Source of the DNA: a virus
IMG/VR virus record: IMGVR_UViG_3300027741_000088
Coordinates: 1-53,939 of that record
Strand: one strand, 5' to 3'
Length of the DNA: 53,939 bases
How positions within the stretch are numbered: the stretch's first letter is position 1; each line of letters opens with the position of its first letter. The notes beneath the pieces were generated by a model. It had not been told where the DNA came from, made no database searches, and saw only the letters and a list, made by a program, of their open reading frames with translations. Shown in pieces: positions 1 to 9,120 of the stretch. Position numbers and translations under genes: made by a program.

Positions 1-1
1 G

Positions 2-1087
2 ACTTTTATAGGTAAAGGTGAAGCGTTTAAAGCTCTTATAGCTTCAATTGTTGGTGGTGCAGGTCTTGCTGTTGCTCTTAGAGAACTTGCATGGGGTATT
101 GAGCCATGGAAAAACATACCTGAAAATGTAGCTAAAACAGCTGGCATGGCAGTTGCAGGATTAATTGCTTCATTAGGTGCTCTAACCGTTGTGGGCATGG
201 CAGGCCCTCTACCTGCATTATTTGGTGCAGCAGGCTTATTAGCTGCTGAAGGTACGCTCATTTTAGGGTTAAGAGGTATTGCTGAAATGTTTAAAGCTAC
301 TATGGACACTTGGGAAAAGTTGCCTGGCGTATTTAAAAATTATGAGTCTATAGATTTTATTAAAATAACTGAAGTAGCAGGAGCAATTACTCAACTTGCA
401 GGGGCTTTGGCTTTATCTTCTATTTCTGGTGGAGTTAATACAGTTATAAAGACATTTACTGATTTCTGGGGTAAAATTACAGGGCAAGACAATCCAGTTG
501 AAACCATACGTAAGTTTGAATCTCTAAATGCACAAAAATTAGAATCGGTATCAAGCTCTATTGAAAAGATTTTTAATTCTCTAGATAGATCAAAAAATAT
601 TGACTTAGATAAGTTAATTAAAACAGTAGATGCAGCTAAAAAATTAACTGAATTTAATGAAAAGGGCAATATAGTCGCAGTGCCACCATCTCAAAAACCT
701 GGAGTACAAGAAGTACAACCACCCGCACAAGAGAAACCAATAGCTAGAGAGCTACAATCTGTTGTCCCTGCTCAACCAATGGCAAATGACTTTATCTCAC
801 GCCCAGGTCAAACACCCTTAAGATTTAGTGCAGAAGATACAATTATAGGGGTTAAAAATCCAGATAAATTAAATAAAAATCTTCTAAATGAGCTAGTAAA
901 GAAAATAGAAGATATAAGAAAAGAAGATCGCGCAACATTAAGAAAATTAAGCGATTCAATTACCAAACTATCTACCACAACACAAGCAAATAACAATGTA
1001 AACATGGTAAACAACAGCAGAAATGTTACAAGCATTACTATTTCACCCACCACGTCCAAAAGCTACCGTGATAGCAGAACAGTCTAA
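2..1087 (+). CDS. Tail tape-measure-like protein, C-terminal part (cut by window start)
   Basis: The reading frame is open from the first bases, so the true start lies before the window and the ATG at 146 is internal. About 361 residues are visible. The first half holds long hydrophobic, Ala/Gly-rich stretches that could span a membrane, the second half is a charged, Pro/Gln-containing helical region, and the end is Asn/Ser/Thr-rich. Hydrophobic blocks next to helical segments just upstream of baseplate genes are typical of the tape-measure protein, which sets tail length and enters the cell envelope during DNA ejection. No enzymatic motif is seen. The function is inferred from composition and position; another large internal tail protein is possible. 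Confidence 0.55.
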   Translation, partial: TFIGKGEAFKALIASIVGGAGLAVALRELAWGIEPWKNIPENVAKTAGMAVAGLIASLGALTVVGMAGPLPALFGAAGLLAAEGTLILGLRGIAEMFKATMDTWEKLPGVFKNYESIDFIKITEVAGAITQLAGALALSSISGGVNTVIKTFTDFWGKITGQDNPVETIRKFESLNAQKLESVSSSIEKIFNSLDRSKNIDLDKLIKTVDAAKKLTEFNEKGNIVAVPPSQKPGVQEVQPPAQEKPIARELQSVVPAQPMANDFISRPGQTPLRFSAEDTIIGVKNPDKLNKNLLNELVKKIEDIRKEDRATLRKLSDSITKLSTTTQANNNVNMVNNSRNVTSITISPTTSKSYRDSRTV

Positions 1088-1098
1088 TAAGTAATAAT

Positions 1099-2628
1099 AT
1101 GCCAAATAGATTATGGGCATTCAAGTACGATTACACCACTTCTAAAGAAAAGGGCACTAATGTTAGAAGACTAGACAGTGCTGTACCGCTTCTTGTCCCG
1201 CCAACTACTGATGGATACACCAAGAGACCAGATGTTATCGATGCTGTTGCTAATAATATTGTAACAGTAAATGTAGCACGAGATTTTCCCTGGACATACA
1301 CTAAAGCTGGTAATGTAGCTAGAGCTGAAACACCCCGTATATATTTAAAAGAAAAAAGATTAAAAACTAATGCGTTTATTTCATCTATTCTATATTCTTT
1401 CGGTAGTTCCATACAAGGTGCTAGCAAAGTTATTGACACACTCAAAGAAAACTTAGGAGCAGATAATAGCTTCATTACAACTCTCGAGAAACTCAAAGAA
1501 ACAGGCAATCAAGGGCTTATCACAGCTGCAAACTACTTGGGATATCGCACACCCTCTCAACAACCCGGTTCTACAGCAGAAAATATTCCAAATAAAGCAA
1601 AACAACAAAGCATTATAGATACTATTTTAAACTATTTTAATCAAAAAGCGGGTGACACTAACAGTATTCTTGACGACCCACTTTTAACAGCATATAAAAA
1701 TCTCTACCCCTCAGTCAACACAGGCTGGAGATATGTCTTTCCTTACTTTGATGATTATTATAATTCTTCTCAAAATGTTTTTGGTGAAGATTCAGGTACA
1801 CAGAATGTTTTAAATCTAATTACTGCTGGAGCTGAAACTTTGCAGAATATTGCAGGAGTTGCTGGAGCTCTATCAAGACCATTTGGATTCTCTTTTCAAG
1901 AAAAAGCTAAATTTTATAATTTTCCGTCTGAAGGTGAGGAATTCTCATTCACTTTTCCTCTTATTAATACAGGTAGTGTAACTTTTGATGAAGTTGTTAA
2001 AAACTGGCAGTTAATATATCTACTGCTCTATCAAAATAAACCTGCTAGAATAGATAGAAATATAATAGAACCTCCCGTTTTCTACGAAGTCAGTATACCA
2101 GGTCAAAAATTTCATCCGTTTTGCTACATTACAAATATTGCTGTTGACTTCAAAGGATCAAGAAGAGAGCTTAATTTCAATTTAGACTTTCAGAATATTG
2201 ATACAAATGAAGTTTTACCAGTTAAAGATACAAATGCATTTTCAACAACTAATGGCAATGTTAACACACAAACTGAATATGATACATCTACAAAAGACAT
2301 ACAATCTACATCTACATCTACCAACTTTACTGCCATTATACCAGATGCGTATGTAATAAAAATAACACTTAAATCGCTTGTGACAGAAACCAGAAACTTC
2401 ATGGCATACACAGTACTTGGAGGGCAGAATGCTAATACACTTGCATCTATTACTGATCTTGATCAACAATTAGTAGCTACAGTGAACAAATATCTAGGTA
2501 ATTCCTCAATAGTAGGTCAAAATACAAGCAATCAACCAGGAGCAAATACACCAGTCAATTATACTGTAGGTGGTTGGCCTGATACTAACAATACTGGAAA
2601 TATTATTAACCCATCAAACGTAGCCTGA
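1099..2628 (+). CDS. Tail or baseplate structural protein (509 aa)
   Basis: This 509-residue protein lies between the tape-measure-like gene and the gp53-like gene. The N-terminus (residues 1-80) is polar with no signal peptide. The centre has a helical region, and residues about 270-370 form a beta-rich domain around aromatic residues with a WQLIYLLLY segment. The C-terminus is a Thr/Asn/Ser-rich low-complexity tail. In T4-like phages this position is often held by tail-tube initiator or cap proteins (gp48/gp54), but I see no motif that settles it. It starts 11 bases after the previous stop, in the same transcription unit. The product is certainly structural by context; its identity is open. 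Confidence 0.6.
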   Translation: MPNRLWAFKYDYTTSKEKGTNVRRLDSAVPLLVPPTTDGYTKRPDVIDAVANNIVTVNVARDFPWTYTKAGNVARAETPRIYLKEKRLKTNAFISSILYSFGSSIQGASKVIDTLKENLGADNSFITTLEKLKETGNQGLITAANYLGYRTPSQQPGSTAENIPNKAKQQSIIDTILNYFNQKAGDTNSILDDPLLTAYKNLYPSVNTGWRYVFPYFDDYYNSSQNVFGEDSGTQNVLNLITAGAETLQNIAGVAGALSRPFGFSFQEKAKFYNFPSEGEEFSFTFPLINTGSVTFDEVVKNWQLIYLLLYQNKPARIDRNIIEPPVFYEVSIPGQKFHPFCYITNIAVDFKGSRRELNFNLDFQNIDTNEVLPVKDTNAFSTTNGNVNTQTEYDTSTKDIQSTSTSTNFTAIIPDAYVIKITLKSLVTETRNFMAYTVLGGQNANTLASITDLDQQLVATVNKYLGNSSIVGQNTSNQPGANTPVNYTVGGWPDTNNTGNIINPSNVA

Positions 2629-2636
2629 AGATAGCA

Positions 2637-2644
2637 AATAAATA
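2637..2644 (+). promoter_or_regulatory. Late-type promoter motif for the gp53-like gene
   Basis: AATAAATA ends 5 bases before the ATG at 2650. It resembles the T4 late -10 element, and the expected start of transcription is at the start codon itself. Confidence 0.5.
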
Positions 2645-2649
2645 CTAAT

Positions 2650-3030
2650 ATGGATACTGGACAAATTGACACAGGACAATATCAAAACAGTATTACAGAA
2701 TTACCAGTTCTTAATAATTTCAGGTACGAGAATATATTCAAACTTTATAAAAATAATACTAATCAATATTATTACAACATTACTAAAAAGATTATTCTGC
2801 CAAATAACCTTGACCCAACACAATTTGTAATATATCCAATTAAACAGAAAATGCCTTGGACAATGGTGAGTTTTAATATCTACTCTACTATAGAATTGTG
2901 GTGGTTGCTTTGCATTGTAAATAATATACAAAATCCAGTGTTACAGCCTAAAACTGGAACGTATATCAAAGCTATTCGGCCTGATTTAATTGCACCTCTA
3001 ATAAATGGTATTAAATCTCAATTGGTATGA
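2650..3030 (+). CDS. Probable baseplate wedge protein, gp53-like
   Basis: The product is 126 residues. The pattern of an N-terminal Tyr/Asn-rich segment, then a helix with a Trp-Trp pair (ELWWLLCIVNNI, about residues 81-92) followed by an Asn-Pro turn and a short C-terminal beta region, matches the general form of the gp53 family, in which a small protein binds the wedge and ends in a LysM-like fold. A late-type promoter motif sits immediately upstream, and the stop overlaps the next ATG (ATGAGTGA region), so it should be co-translated with the hub-like protein. The match is made by eye and not by alignment; gp53 is the best guess from size and place. Confidence 0.5.
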   Translation: MDTGQIDTGQYQNSITELPVLNNFRYENIFKLYKNNTNQYYYNITKKIILPNNLDPTQFVIYPIKQKMPWTMVSFNIYSTIELWWLLCIVNNIQNPVLQPKTGTYIKAIRPDLIAPLINGIKSQLV

Positions 3031-4610
3031 GTGAGTATTTGCCAGCCACAACAGAATCAAAATTTAGTGACTTTTCTTATTTAATAAATAATAATTTCTA
3101 TGATTTTAGAGTTTTTCTTGGATCATATGATGGCAGATTAAAGCTTCTTTCACCATCTTCCATAAAATCTCTTAATATAGAAGATAGTATTGATAATCCA
3201 TTTCATTCTGGGTTTATTATATTAGATAATAGACAAGACAACTTGGAAAGCAGTTATGATAGTACTATTGATCAATCAAATCCCAAATACTATATGCCTG
3301 GGCAATCTACTGTTAATAGCGTTCAAGAAACTTTTATGTTCAATGGTGATAGTCGAGATATCCTAACTGTTCAAATTCTGCCTAAACTATCACAACAGCC
3401 ATCAACTAATATTACAGATCAAGATGTACTAAAATATTTTTTACTCAAGTTTGATTTTACTATCTATAATACAGAAGAAATAGATGATGGTACAATGGAT
3501 GGTAAGCTCAAAAAACTTTATTTTTGGGAATTAGATTATGAAATTTTAAGAACAAAGAATTCTTACTTCTCAACAACAAACTATATAAATGGAAAAAGAG
3601 AAAATATACAGGATTTAACAGATGAAGAGAGACGCATACCCACAGGTGCTGCACTATCCGCAGCTCTTATGGAAAGTTTACCCAGAAATGAAGGGTTTAC
3701 CACCACAATCAATTCTTTTGATACTGGATCTACATCAATCTTTTTTTCTGCACCAGGTAATTTCAAATGTATTGATACTATAAATTATATTCTTGATAGG
3801 CATGTTAGTGATGCTGCAGGCAACTATAGCCCTGCGCTGCTGCAGCTTGAACGATATCCAAAAACATATTCATTAAAAAGTTTTCAAAAATTGTTTCAAA
3901 ATGCAGTAAAAGTTGATAACAATCAATTTATTGCTGGACCAGATTATTTAGAGACATACAAAATTGCAGGCTATTCAGATAATAAAGCAGATAGATTGCC
4001 TGTGTTTAATATAGAATTTGCACCAGCTTATGCACCTTTTTTTCAAGCAGAAGGCAATCTGGATGTGTATAGTTTTGATAGTGTAGCAGGAATTTATACA
4101 CAAACAGAAATTAATAGTAAGATTGTACACTCATACAATTATACCGGTAAGCAATTTGATATTGAATCAGATAGAAACAGCATGGAAGCATTTGATAAAA
4201 TAGCAAATAAAAATTATGTGTTTCCATTCTCACCTCAAGGAACTAAAACTTTTCAACTAGGCAATTATCGTATGAAAAATATGAACACTAGTAATAGATT
4301 TGCAGCTACTGAATTAGATAAAAATCAGCGCCTATCACTTGGGTTAGCAAAAAATTTAAAAGACTATGTTTATTTAAATAATTTTACTACTTTTAGAGTG
4401 CAAGGAGCCACTCACCGTCAAGCAGGTAAATTTATAGGCATAACAAGAGAGAATAATAAGCAACCCACATTATTTGATAATAAATTTTTAGGCATATACT
4501 TTATATTATCAGTTAAGCATATATTTGAAGATGCTAAGTATGTAAATGAACTATTATGTGTTAAAACATACCTGCCTACTGATATCTTTTTAAATAAAAA
4601 TATATTATGA
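3027..4610 (+). CDS. Probable baseplate hub protein, gp27-like
   Basis: This is a 527-residue beta-rich protein with no signal peptide or membrane segment. It starts inside the stop codon of the preceding gene and its own stop overlaps the next ATG, so it sits inside a tight structural operon. The length, the mixture of beta segments, and a C-terminal stretch around residues 470-500 (GKFIGITREN, then YFILSVKHIF) are like hub proteins of the gp27 or gpD type, which form the trimeric collar at the tail-tube tip and bind the puncturing spike. No lysozyme domain is fused. Hub identity is inferred from order and size rather than a decisive motif. Confidence 0.45.
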   Translation: MSEYLPATTESKFSDFSYLINNNFYDFRVFLGSYDGRLKLLSPSSIKSLNIEDSIDNPFHSGFIILDNRQDNLESSYDSTIDQSNPKYYMPGQSTVNSVQETFMFNGDSRDILTVQILPKLSQQPSTNITDQDVLKYFLLKFDFTIYNTEEIDDGTMDGKLKKLYFWELDYEILRTKNSYFSTTNYINGKRENIQDLTDEERRIPTGAALSAALMESLPRNEGFTTTINSFDTGSTSIFFSAPGNFKCIDTINYILDRHVSDAAGNYSPALLQLERYPKTYSLKSFQKLFQNAVKVDNNQFIAGPDYLETYKIAGYSDNKADRLPVFNIEFAPAYAPFFQAEGNLDVYSFDSVAGIYTQTEINSKIVHSYNYTGKQFDIESDRNSMEAFDKIANKNYVFPFSPQGTKTFQLGNYRMKNMNTSNRFAATELDKNQRLSLGLAKNLKDYVYLNNFTTFRVQGATHRQAGKFIGITRENNKQPTLFDNKFLGIYFILSVKHIFEDAKYVNELLCVKTYLPTDIFLNKNIL

Positions 4611-5863
4611 AAACCTTTACTCAAGAAGAAAAAGACGAATTTGTGCGTCTTGTAAATGAGAAAAAAGCTCAAACTGAACAAAAATATGGTCTTGCTCCAG
4701 GCTCAACTGCTACTCAACCGTCTAAAGTGGATATATCAGACCAGGAGGCAATTGCTGCTATAAAAGCACAACGAGAGCAAGGTTCAACCGGTAACTTATA
4801 TGCAACTTCAATATCCACAGTACAGAATACAGTAGCAAATAACAATACAACTGCTGAATTTACTGCTCAAAATACATCAACTAATGCTTATATTCCTGGA
4901 TATGCAACTAAAAAAACCACAACTCTAGCTTCTACGTACATTGCTAAAACTGCTTTGCCAAAACTTGTGGATGTAAATTATACACAAACAGTTGAACAAT
5001 TAAAATCTGAATCTAGTTTTTTCAATTCTCCAGTAGCAGGATTAGAGAAAGAAACTACTATTAGTTTAAATTATTATTCTGCATTACAAAGTTCTGATAT
5101 TGTTACAAGCTTAACAAGTTTTTATAAAGATTTAAATGAAACATTATCAACACTTAAAAACGATTTTATTGATTTTTGGGTAAAACGTTTTCAACTTACA
5201 CCTGAGCCACTAAAAGCATTAATTTCACAAAATCTTAATACTGGAAATAATTCTTTTTATACTGAGCTCAGTGACTCCATTGGTTTGCTTGTGAATAGTG
5301 GCGCATTAATTGATGATGCTACTACACCCTTCACAGACTATACAACAGGGCTTTATACATCTCCAAATACTATACCTGTGCAAATAAGAAACAAAATATC
5401 AAGCACTTCTTTAGCTGTTGCATATAATCTTAGCAATAATACAACTGTCTTAATGCGCAACAACTTAAAAAAAATAAATATACCTACAAAATATACAAAC
5501 CCCTACACTAATCCTACAACAAACCCTGCACACGGAATGAACTTAATTACAGATATTAATACATATAACATCATTAAAACTAACCTTAATAACTATTACA
5601 CAAAGTTAGGAAATAATTTTAAAACCATATTTTCTTATATACAATACAATTGTAATATTAATAATGCTAATGGTTATAATCCAAGAGCTACAGGTGCTAC
5701 ATTTGGTTCTAATCAGCAACTTATTACAAGAGATTATACGTTTGGTTTAACTGTAGGTAAGTTCACTCAAAATGTTGACTTTTTACTCAGAAAAGTTAAA
5801 AACCTACTATCATATAAAACCAATCAAAATACTATTGGTAACATAACAACAACTAACACTTAA
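4607..5863 (+). CDS. Structural protein of unknown function (418 aa)
   Basis: The protein has a charged helical N-terminus (residues 1-25), a Gln/Thr/Ala-rich low-complexity segment to about residue 100, and then an Asn/Thr/Tyr-rich mainly helical body. It has no Cys-rich motif, signal peptide or catalytic signature that I recognise. The ATG overlaps the stop of the hub-like gene by four bases, so it is probably made in fixed proportion to it. It is likely a virion protein near the baseplate, perhaps a spike or hub accessory. I do not recognise a family. Confidence 0.55.
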   Translation: MKTFTQEEKDEFVRLVNEKKAQTEQKYGLAPGSTATQPSKVDISDQEAIAAIKAQREQGSTGNLYATSISTVQNTVANNNTTAEFTAQNTSTNAYIPGYATKKTTTLASTYIAKTALPKLVDVNYTQTVEQLKSESSFFNSPVAGLEKETTISLNYYSALQSSDIVTSLTSFYKDLNETLSTLKNDFIDFWVKRFQLTPEPLKALISQNLNTGNNSFYTELSDSIGLLVNSGALIDDATTPFTDYTTGLYTSPNTIPVQIRNKISSTSLAVAYNLSNNTTVLMRNNLKKINIPTKYTNPYTNPTTNPAHGMNLITDINTYNIIKTNLNNYYTKLGNNFKTIFSYIQYNCNINNANGYNPRATGATFGSNQQLITRDYTFGLTVGKFTQNVDFLLRKVKNLLSYKTNQNTIGNITTTNT

Positions 5864-5866
5864 ATA
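5861..5866 (+). promoter_or_regulatory. Late-type promoter motif
   Basis: TAAATA overlaps the stop codon of the previous gene and ends 5 bases before the ATG at 5872. Confidence 0.4.
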
Positions 5867-5871
5867 TTTTT

Positions 5872-6579
5872 ATGACCATACCAGCTGATGAAGATTCAGT
5901 ATATAGAGCAGCACAAAATGATTTGTATAGAAATATATCTGCACGAACACTGGATGCAGATACTTTATTACCCATATTTTCCGATGACTTCTTAACACCT
6001 AACGGGCTACCAAGTAATACAACATATTTTAATAAATTAGCTGAATTTACTTTTAATATTGACAGCTTAAAATCACTTTATAATTCTAACGGAATACCTA
6101 TTCCTCTTGATCTGAACAATCTCAACCCTCAACAATTTTTAAATGGAACATTACCAGGTGTTAATGGTCTCGACTTTCAACAATTTTTAAATGGATCAAC
6201 TCCTGGAGCTAACCAGTTTTTAGCCCCTCTTGGCGATTTAAATATTCTTAATGATCTCAATGGATTAAATTCATTTAACACCCTCAATCCATTTTTTAAC
6301 TATTTAGATACAGTTAAGCAAAGCCTTTTAAACTGCGATCTTCCACCGCTGCCTGGTGCAAATTTATTACCCTCACTTCAATCTTTTGATAATTTGATTA
6401 ATATAGATATATTTGATTCTATTCTGAAGAAAATTAGCTCCCTACCCAAATTAGGTGTACCTACAAGCACTAATATTGTTAATGCAATTATTACTATTGT
6501 TGAATCAACTCTTTCCCAAGTTATTGGGCCACTTGCTGGCTATTTAAAGATAATAAGCGCTTGTATAAAGAAGTTTTAA
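5872..6579 (+). CDS. Structural protein with short internal repeats (235 aa)
   Basis: This 235-residue Asn/Leu/Pro-rich protein carries two near-identical copies of a short unit (QQFLNG followed by PG) around residues 84-112. The C-terminal 50 residues are hydrophobic and helical and end in a lone basic patch, so it might contact a membrane or pack inside the tail. It is the last plus-strand gene of the tail block and converges with the next gene, overlapping it by four bases at the 3' ends. I do not recognise a family. Its own late-type promoter motif suggests expression with structural genes. Confidence 0.5.
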   Translation: MTIPADEDSVYRAAQNDLYRNISARTLDADTLLPIFSDDFLTPNGLPSNTTYFNKLAEFTFNIDSLKSLYNSNGIPIPLDLNNLNPQQFLNGTLPGVNGLDFQQFLNGSTPGANQFLAPLGDLNILNDLNGLNSFNTLNPFFNYLDTVKQSLLNCDLPPLPGANLLPSLQSFDNLINIDIFDSILKKISSLPKLGVPTSTNIVNAIITIVESTLSQVIGPLAGYLKIISACIKKF

Positions 6580-7028
6580 GGTATAATTTCTGCATCTATA
6601 ACTTTTGTATTATCAATTAATGCTTTAAATATCTGTTCTCTTGTGGCCAGAAGCTTAACACCTTCTTCATCCTGCTTAAGTTCTTTTCTCGCATCAATAT
6701 CCATTTGCTTTGTCTTAACAACTGTTTCAGCTTTTTTATCATTTACTACTATTTTATTTAAAGTATCAATAGCTGAACTAGCAGCTGCAACAAGACCTGC
6801 AAAAGCATCCACATCTTTTGCTTCAGGTGAAGAAAGAATATAATCTTTTACATTCTTAATCATCTCCAAACTGTCTTCCACTAATCTGCCACCTTTTTCA
6901 ACTACAAACTTTTCTAATTCTTCTTTTTTAAGAGGGTTAGATTCTTTTTCTGCTTCTTTTGCTTTAGTTTGCGCATCACTTAACTGACTCAACAAGTCGC
7001 CTACCATTTCATTTAGCTCTTCGCTCAT
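6576..7028 (-). CDS. Possible small terminase subunit, gp16-like
   Basis: The 150-residue product is acidic and almost wholly helical, with a heptad-rich N-terminus. A central block (SSPEAKDVDAFAGLVAAA, about residues 66-83) followed by helix, linker and a C-terminal patch ending in helix has the same order as T4 gp16, where an SPR...EVF...L block precedes the helical oligomerisation core. Gp16 binds DNA and regulates the packaging ATPase. The gene points opposite to its neighbours and has its own late-type motif. The likeness is by eye only. A chaperone or scaffold of the same shape is an alternative. Confidence 0.35.
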   Translation of the reverse strand: MSEELNEMVGDLLSQLSDAQTKAKEAEKESNPLKKEELEKFVVEKGGRLVEDSLEMIKNVKDYILSSPEAKDVDAFAGLVAAASSAIDTLNKIVVNDKKAETVVKTKQMDIDARKELKQDEEGVKLLATREQIFKALIDNTKVIDAEIIP

Positions 7029-7033
7029 ACTAT

Positions 7034-7039
7034 TATTTA
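7034..7039 (-). promoter_or_regulatory. Late-type promoter motif, reverse strand
   Basis: On the reverse strand TAAATA ends 5 bases before the ATG whose A is at 7028. The divergent neighbour at 7083 has the early-type arrangement instead, so this 54-base gap carries one promoter of each class. Confidence 0.45.
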
Positions 7040-7048
7040 CTGTTATAC

Positions 7049-7076
7049 TTGAATTATTAAAGACTGTACGTATAAT
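7049..7076 (+). promoter_or_regulatory. Early-type promoter of the dUTPase gene
   Basis: TTGAAT (7049-7054), 16 bases, TATAAT (7071-7076). The -10 box ends 6 bases before the ATG at 7083, placing +1 on the start codon. Confidence 0.7.
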
Positions 7077-7082
7077 AGAATT

Positions 7083-7535
7083 ATGAGCTTAGACCCTAAT
7101 TTAACATATATGCCTGTTCTTAAGTTTGAAAAAACACATGAACTAGCTAAACTACCCACAAAAAATCATGAGTCTGACACAGGTTATGATGTGTATTCTA
7201 TTGAAGATAAAGTGATACCAGCTCGTGGCAGTGCAGTTGTGAGTGTTGGTCTTAAATTTGCTGATATACCTGAAGGTTATTGGGTCAAGGTAGAGAGTCG
7301 AAGTGGTTTGGGATTTAAATATGGTATTACTGCTCATCCAGGCATTATTGATAATGGATACAGAGGTGATGCAGGTATTAAACTCTACAACCTAACTGAT
7401 ACAGATTATCAGATCAAAGCTGGAGATAGAATTGCTCAATTTGTTGTATACATGAATTTTGGTATGCAAGTGGAGTGGGGCACAGTGCAAGAGTCTGCTC
7501 GTGGTGAGAAAGGATTTGGATCATCCGGCAAATGA
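7083..7535 (+). CDS. dut: dUTP pyrophosphatase (trimeric dUTPase)
   Basis: The enzyme hydrolyses dUTP to dUMP and pyrophosphate, keeping uracil out of phage DNA and feeding dTMP synthesis. All five dUTPase motifs are present in the 150-residue product: DTGYDVY (32-38), SRSGLG (72-77), GIIDNGYRGD (87-96) with the expected catalytic Asp at 90 and base-binding Tyr at 93, GDRIAQFV (114-121), and the Gly-rich C-terminal arm ending GFGSSGK. The length is usual for homotrimeric dUTPases. Its stop overlaps the ATG of the clamp-loader gene, so the two form an early nucleotide and replication operon. Confidence 0.96.
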   Translation: MSLDPNLTYMPVLKFEKTHELAKLPTKNHESDTGYDVYSIEDKVIPARGSAVVSVGLKFADIPEGYWVKVESRSGLGFKYGITAHPGIIDNGYRGDAGIKLYNLTDTDYQIKAGDRIAQFVVYMNFGMQVEWGTVQESARGEKGFGSSGK

Positions 7536-8488
7536 CTATTAATGATTTTAATAGCCTGTGGTGCGAAAAATACAGACCACGTACCCTAGAAGATTTTGTT
7601 GTCTCTCCAGCAAACCTTGAGATTATTCAATCGTTTACTACTAATAAACAAATACCTAATTTATTATTTTTAGGCACACCTGGTATTGGCAAGACTACTT
7701 TAGCTAAAATTATTGTGAACGATATCCTAGGCTGTCAATATCTCTATATTAATGCTAGTGATGAAAATGGTATCGATACAATTCGTACAAAGGTAACTGG
7801 GTTTGCACAAACTCGAAGCATTGATGGCAATTTAAAAGCAATTATTCTGGATGAGTGTGATGGTCTTACAATGGATGGGCAGCGTGCATTGCGTAATACT
7901 ATGGAAGAGCTTGCAGGGTTCACAAGATTTATATTAACAGCCAATTACAAATATAAAATTATACCAGCATTGCAAAGCAGATGTCAGAGCATGGATTTGA
8001 CACCACCTATTGACTTAGTTGTAAAAAGATGTGCACATATCTTAAAGAATGAAAAGATTGAAATTATCAATAGTCAAAAAACAAAGCTGCTTGAACTAGT
8101 TAAAAAGTTTTATCCAGATATACGTCTTTGCATTAATGAGTTGCAAAAATTCTCTGTATCTAAAAAACTAAACATAAATGAATTCAATCCCAATGATTTC
8201 TTAACCTTGATTTTTAAAGAAATAAAAAGTAAAAATATCAACTCACTGAGAAAAGCATTAATTGAAAACGAAAGTACTTTTAATGCAGATTATGTTTCAT
8301 TATTAAGAAATTTATTTAATTATATAGATGAATACGAAACAGATATAGAATATAAGAAAAAAGCACTACTCATAGCTGCAGAGCATCTATATAGATCTGC
8401 ATTTGTAATAGATCAAGAGATCAACTTCTTTGCTTGTACGATTCTTTTGGCTGATACTCAGCTCTTGGGTAAATACTGCGCAGTATAG
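7532..8488 (+). CDS. Sliding-clamp loader subunit (RFC small subunit / gp44-like AAA+ ATPase)
   Basis: This 318-residue AAA+ protein would open and load the DNA-polymerase sliding clamp at primer ends. Visible motifs are the N-terminal W-x-E-K-Y-R-P box (residues 10-16), Walker A GTPGIGKT (48-55), Walker B with DECD (107-110), sensor 1 TAN (136-138) and the SRC arginine-finger motif (149-151), followed by a helical lid and collar. This is the organisation of T4 gp44 and of archaeal and eukaryotic RFC small subunits, not of bacterial DnaX. No gp62-like partner or clamp is visible in the window. Translation is coupled to dUTPase through an ATGA overlap. Confidence 0.93.
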   Translation: MTINDFNSLWCEKYRPRTLEDFVVSPANLEIIQSFTTNKQIPNLLFLGTPGIGKTTLAKIIVNDILGCQYLYINASDENGIDTIRTKVTGFAQTRSIDGNLKAIILDECDGLTMDGQRALRNTMEELAGFTRFILTANYKYKIIPALQSRCQSMDLTPPIDLVVKRCAHILKNEKIEIINSQKTKLLELVKKFYPDIRLCINELQKFSVSKKLNINEFNPNDFLTLIFKEIKSKNINSLRKALIENESTFNADYVSLLRNLFNYIDEYETDIEYKKKALLIAAEHLYRSAFVIDQEINFFACTILLADTQLLGKYCAV

Positions 8489-9060
8489 GTAGCTGGATCT
8501 CTATTTCCTTCTGCTGGCTTAGAAGGTATTTTTACATTTACATTTTTTAACTCTCTATCACCTTTTTCAAGCTTACCACCAACATCAGACATGTGTGTTT
8601 CAGATCTAGGTGTTAAAAGGGTTTTATCGTCGTTTATTTTAACCTCTTCAGGTTTAATTTGCACTTTATTATCGTACTTTAATTTATCTGGTATAGGAGG
8701 AAGATTAATGCCATCATTTTGATGCACAAGCAAATTAGCAGGTACTGTAACAGCTTTATTAACATCATATGTACCAGGAGCTATTTCAGGGACTATTTCA
8801 ATAGAAAAGCTATAACCATAATCATCAGGGTTTCCAGCACCCATAACAGCTGGCATTGCAGATTTAACATTTCTTACTCTGAGATTTAATCCAGAATTAA
8901 TTAGATCATTAACAGCTGTTTTAACTGATTCTGGCTGATTTTTGAAGAATTCAGTCTTTAATGCATTATCAATAAATCTTACTCTATCACTAGTGAGAAA
9001 CCCACCGCGTGTATATCTAGGCAAAGTTGCTTCATATAACTTATTAAAACGTCTATTCAT
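8458..9060 (-). CDS. Phage protein of unknown function (200 aa), probably structural
   Basis: The reading frame runs against the clamp-loader gene and overlaps its last 31 bases. The protein has a basic, Arg/Tyr-rich N-terminus (RRFNKLYEATLPRYTRGG), a compact alpha/beta region to about residue 115, and a charged, Lys/Pro-rich extended tail. There is no signal peptide or membrane segment. A late-type promoter motif directly precedes the start, and a divergent one serves gp25, so joint expression with the baseplate is likely. I do not recognise a family. Confidence 0.55.
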   Translation of the reverse strand: MNRRFNKLYEATLPRYTRGGFLTSDRVRFIDNALKTEFFKNQPESVKTAVNDLINSGLNLRVRNVKSAMPAVMGAGNPDDYGYSFSIEIVPEIAPGTYDVNKAVTVPANLLVHQNDGINLPPIPDKLKYDNKVQIKPEEVKINDDKTLLTPRSETHMSDVGGKLEKGDRELKNVNVKIPSKPAEGNRDPATYTAQYLPKS

Positions 9061-9066
9061 TTAAAG

Positions 9067-9074
9067 TATTTATT
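9067..9074 (-). promoter_or_regulatory. Late-type promoter motif, reverse strand
   Basis: Reverse-strand AATAAATA ends 6 bases before the ATG whose A is at 9060. It faces away from the late motif at 9108-9115, making a divergent late promoter pair. Confidence 0.5.
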
Positions 9075-9107
9075 TCAACAAGCTTATTATTCCTTCTTTA
9101 TTTTTTT

Positions 9108-9115
9108 CATAAATA
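9108..9115 (+). promoter_or_regulatory. Late-type promoter motif of the gp25-like gene
   Basis: CATAAATA ends 5 bases before the ATG at 9121. A T-rich run lies just upstream. Confidence 0.55.
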
Positions 9116-9120
9116 ATAGT

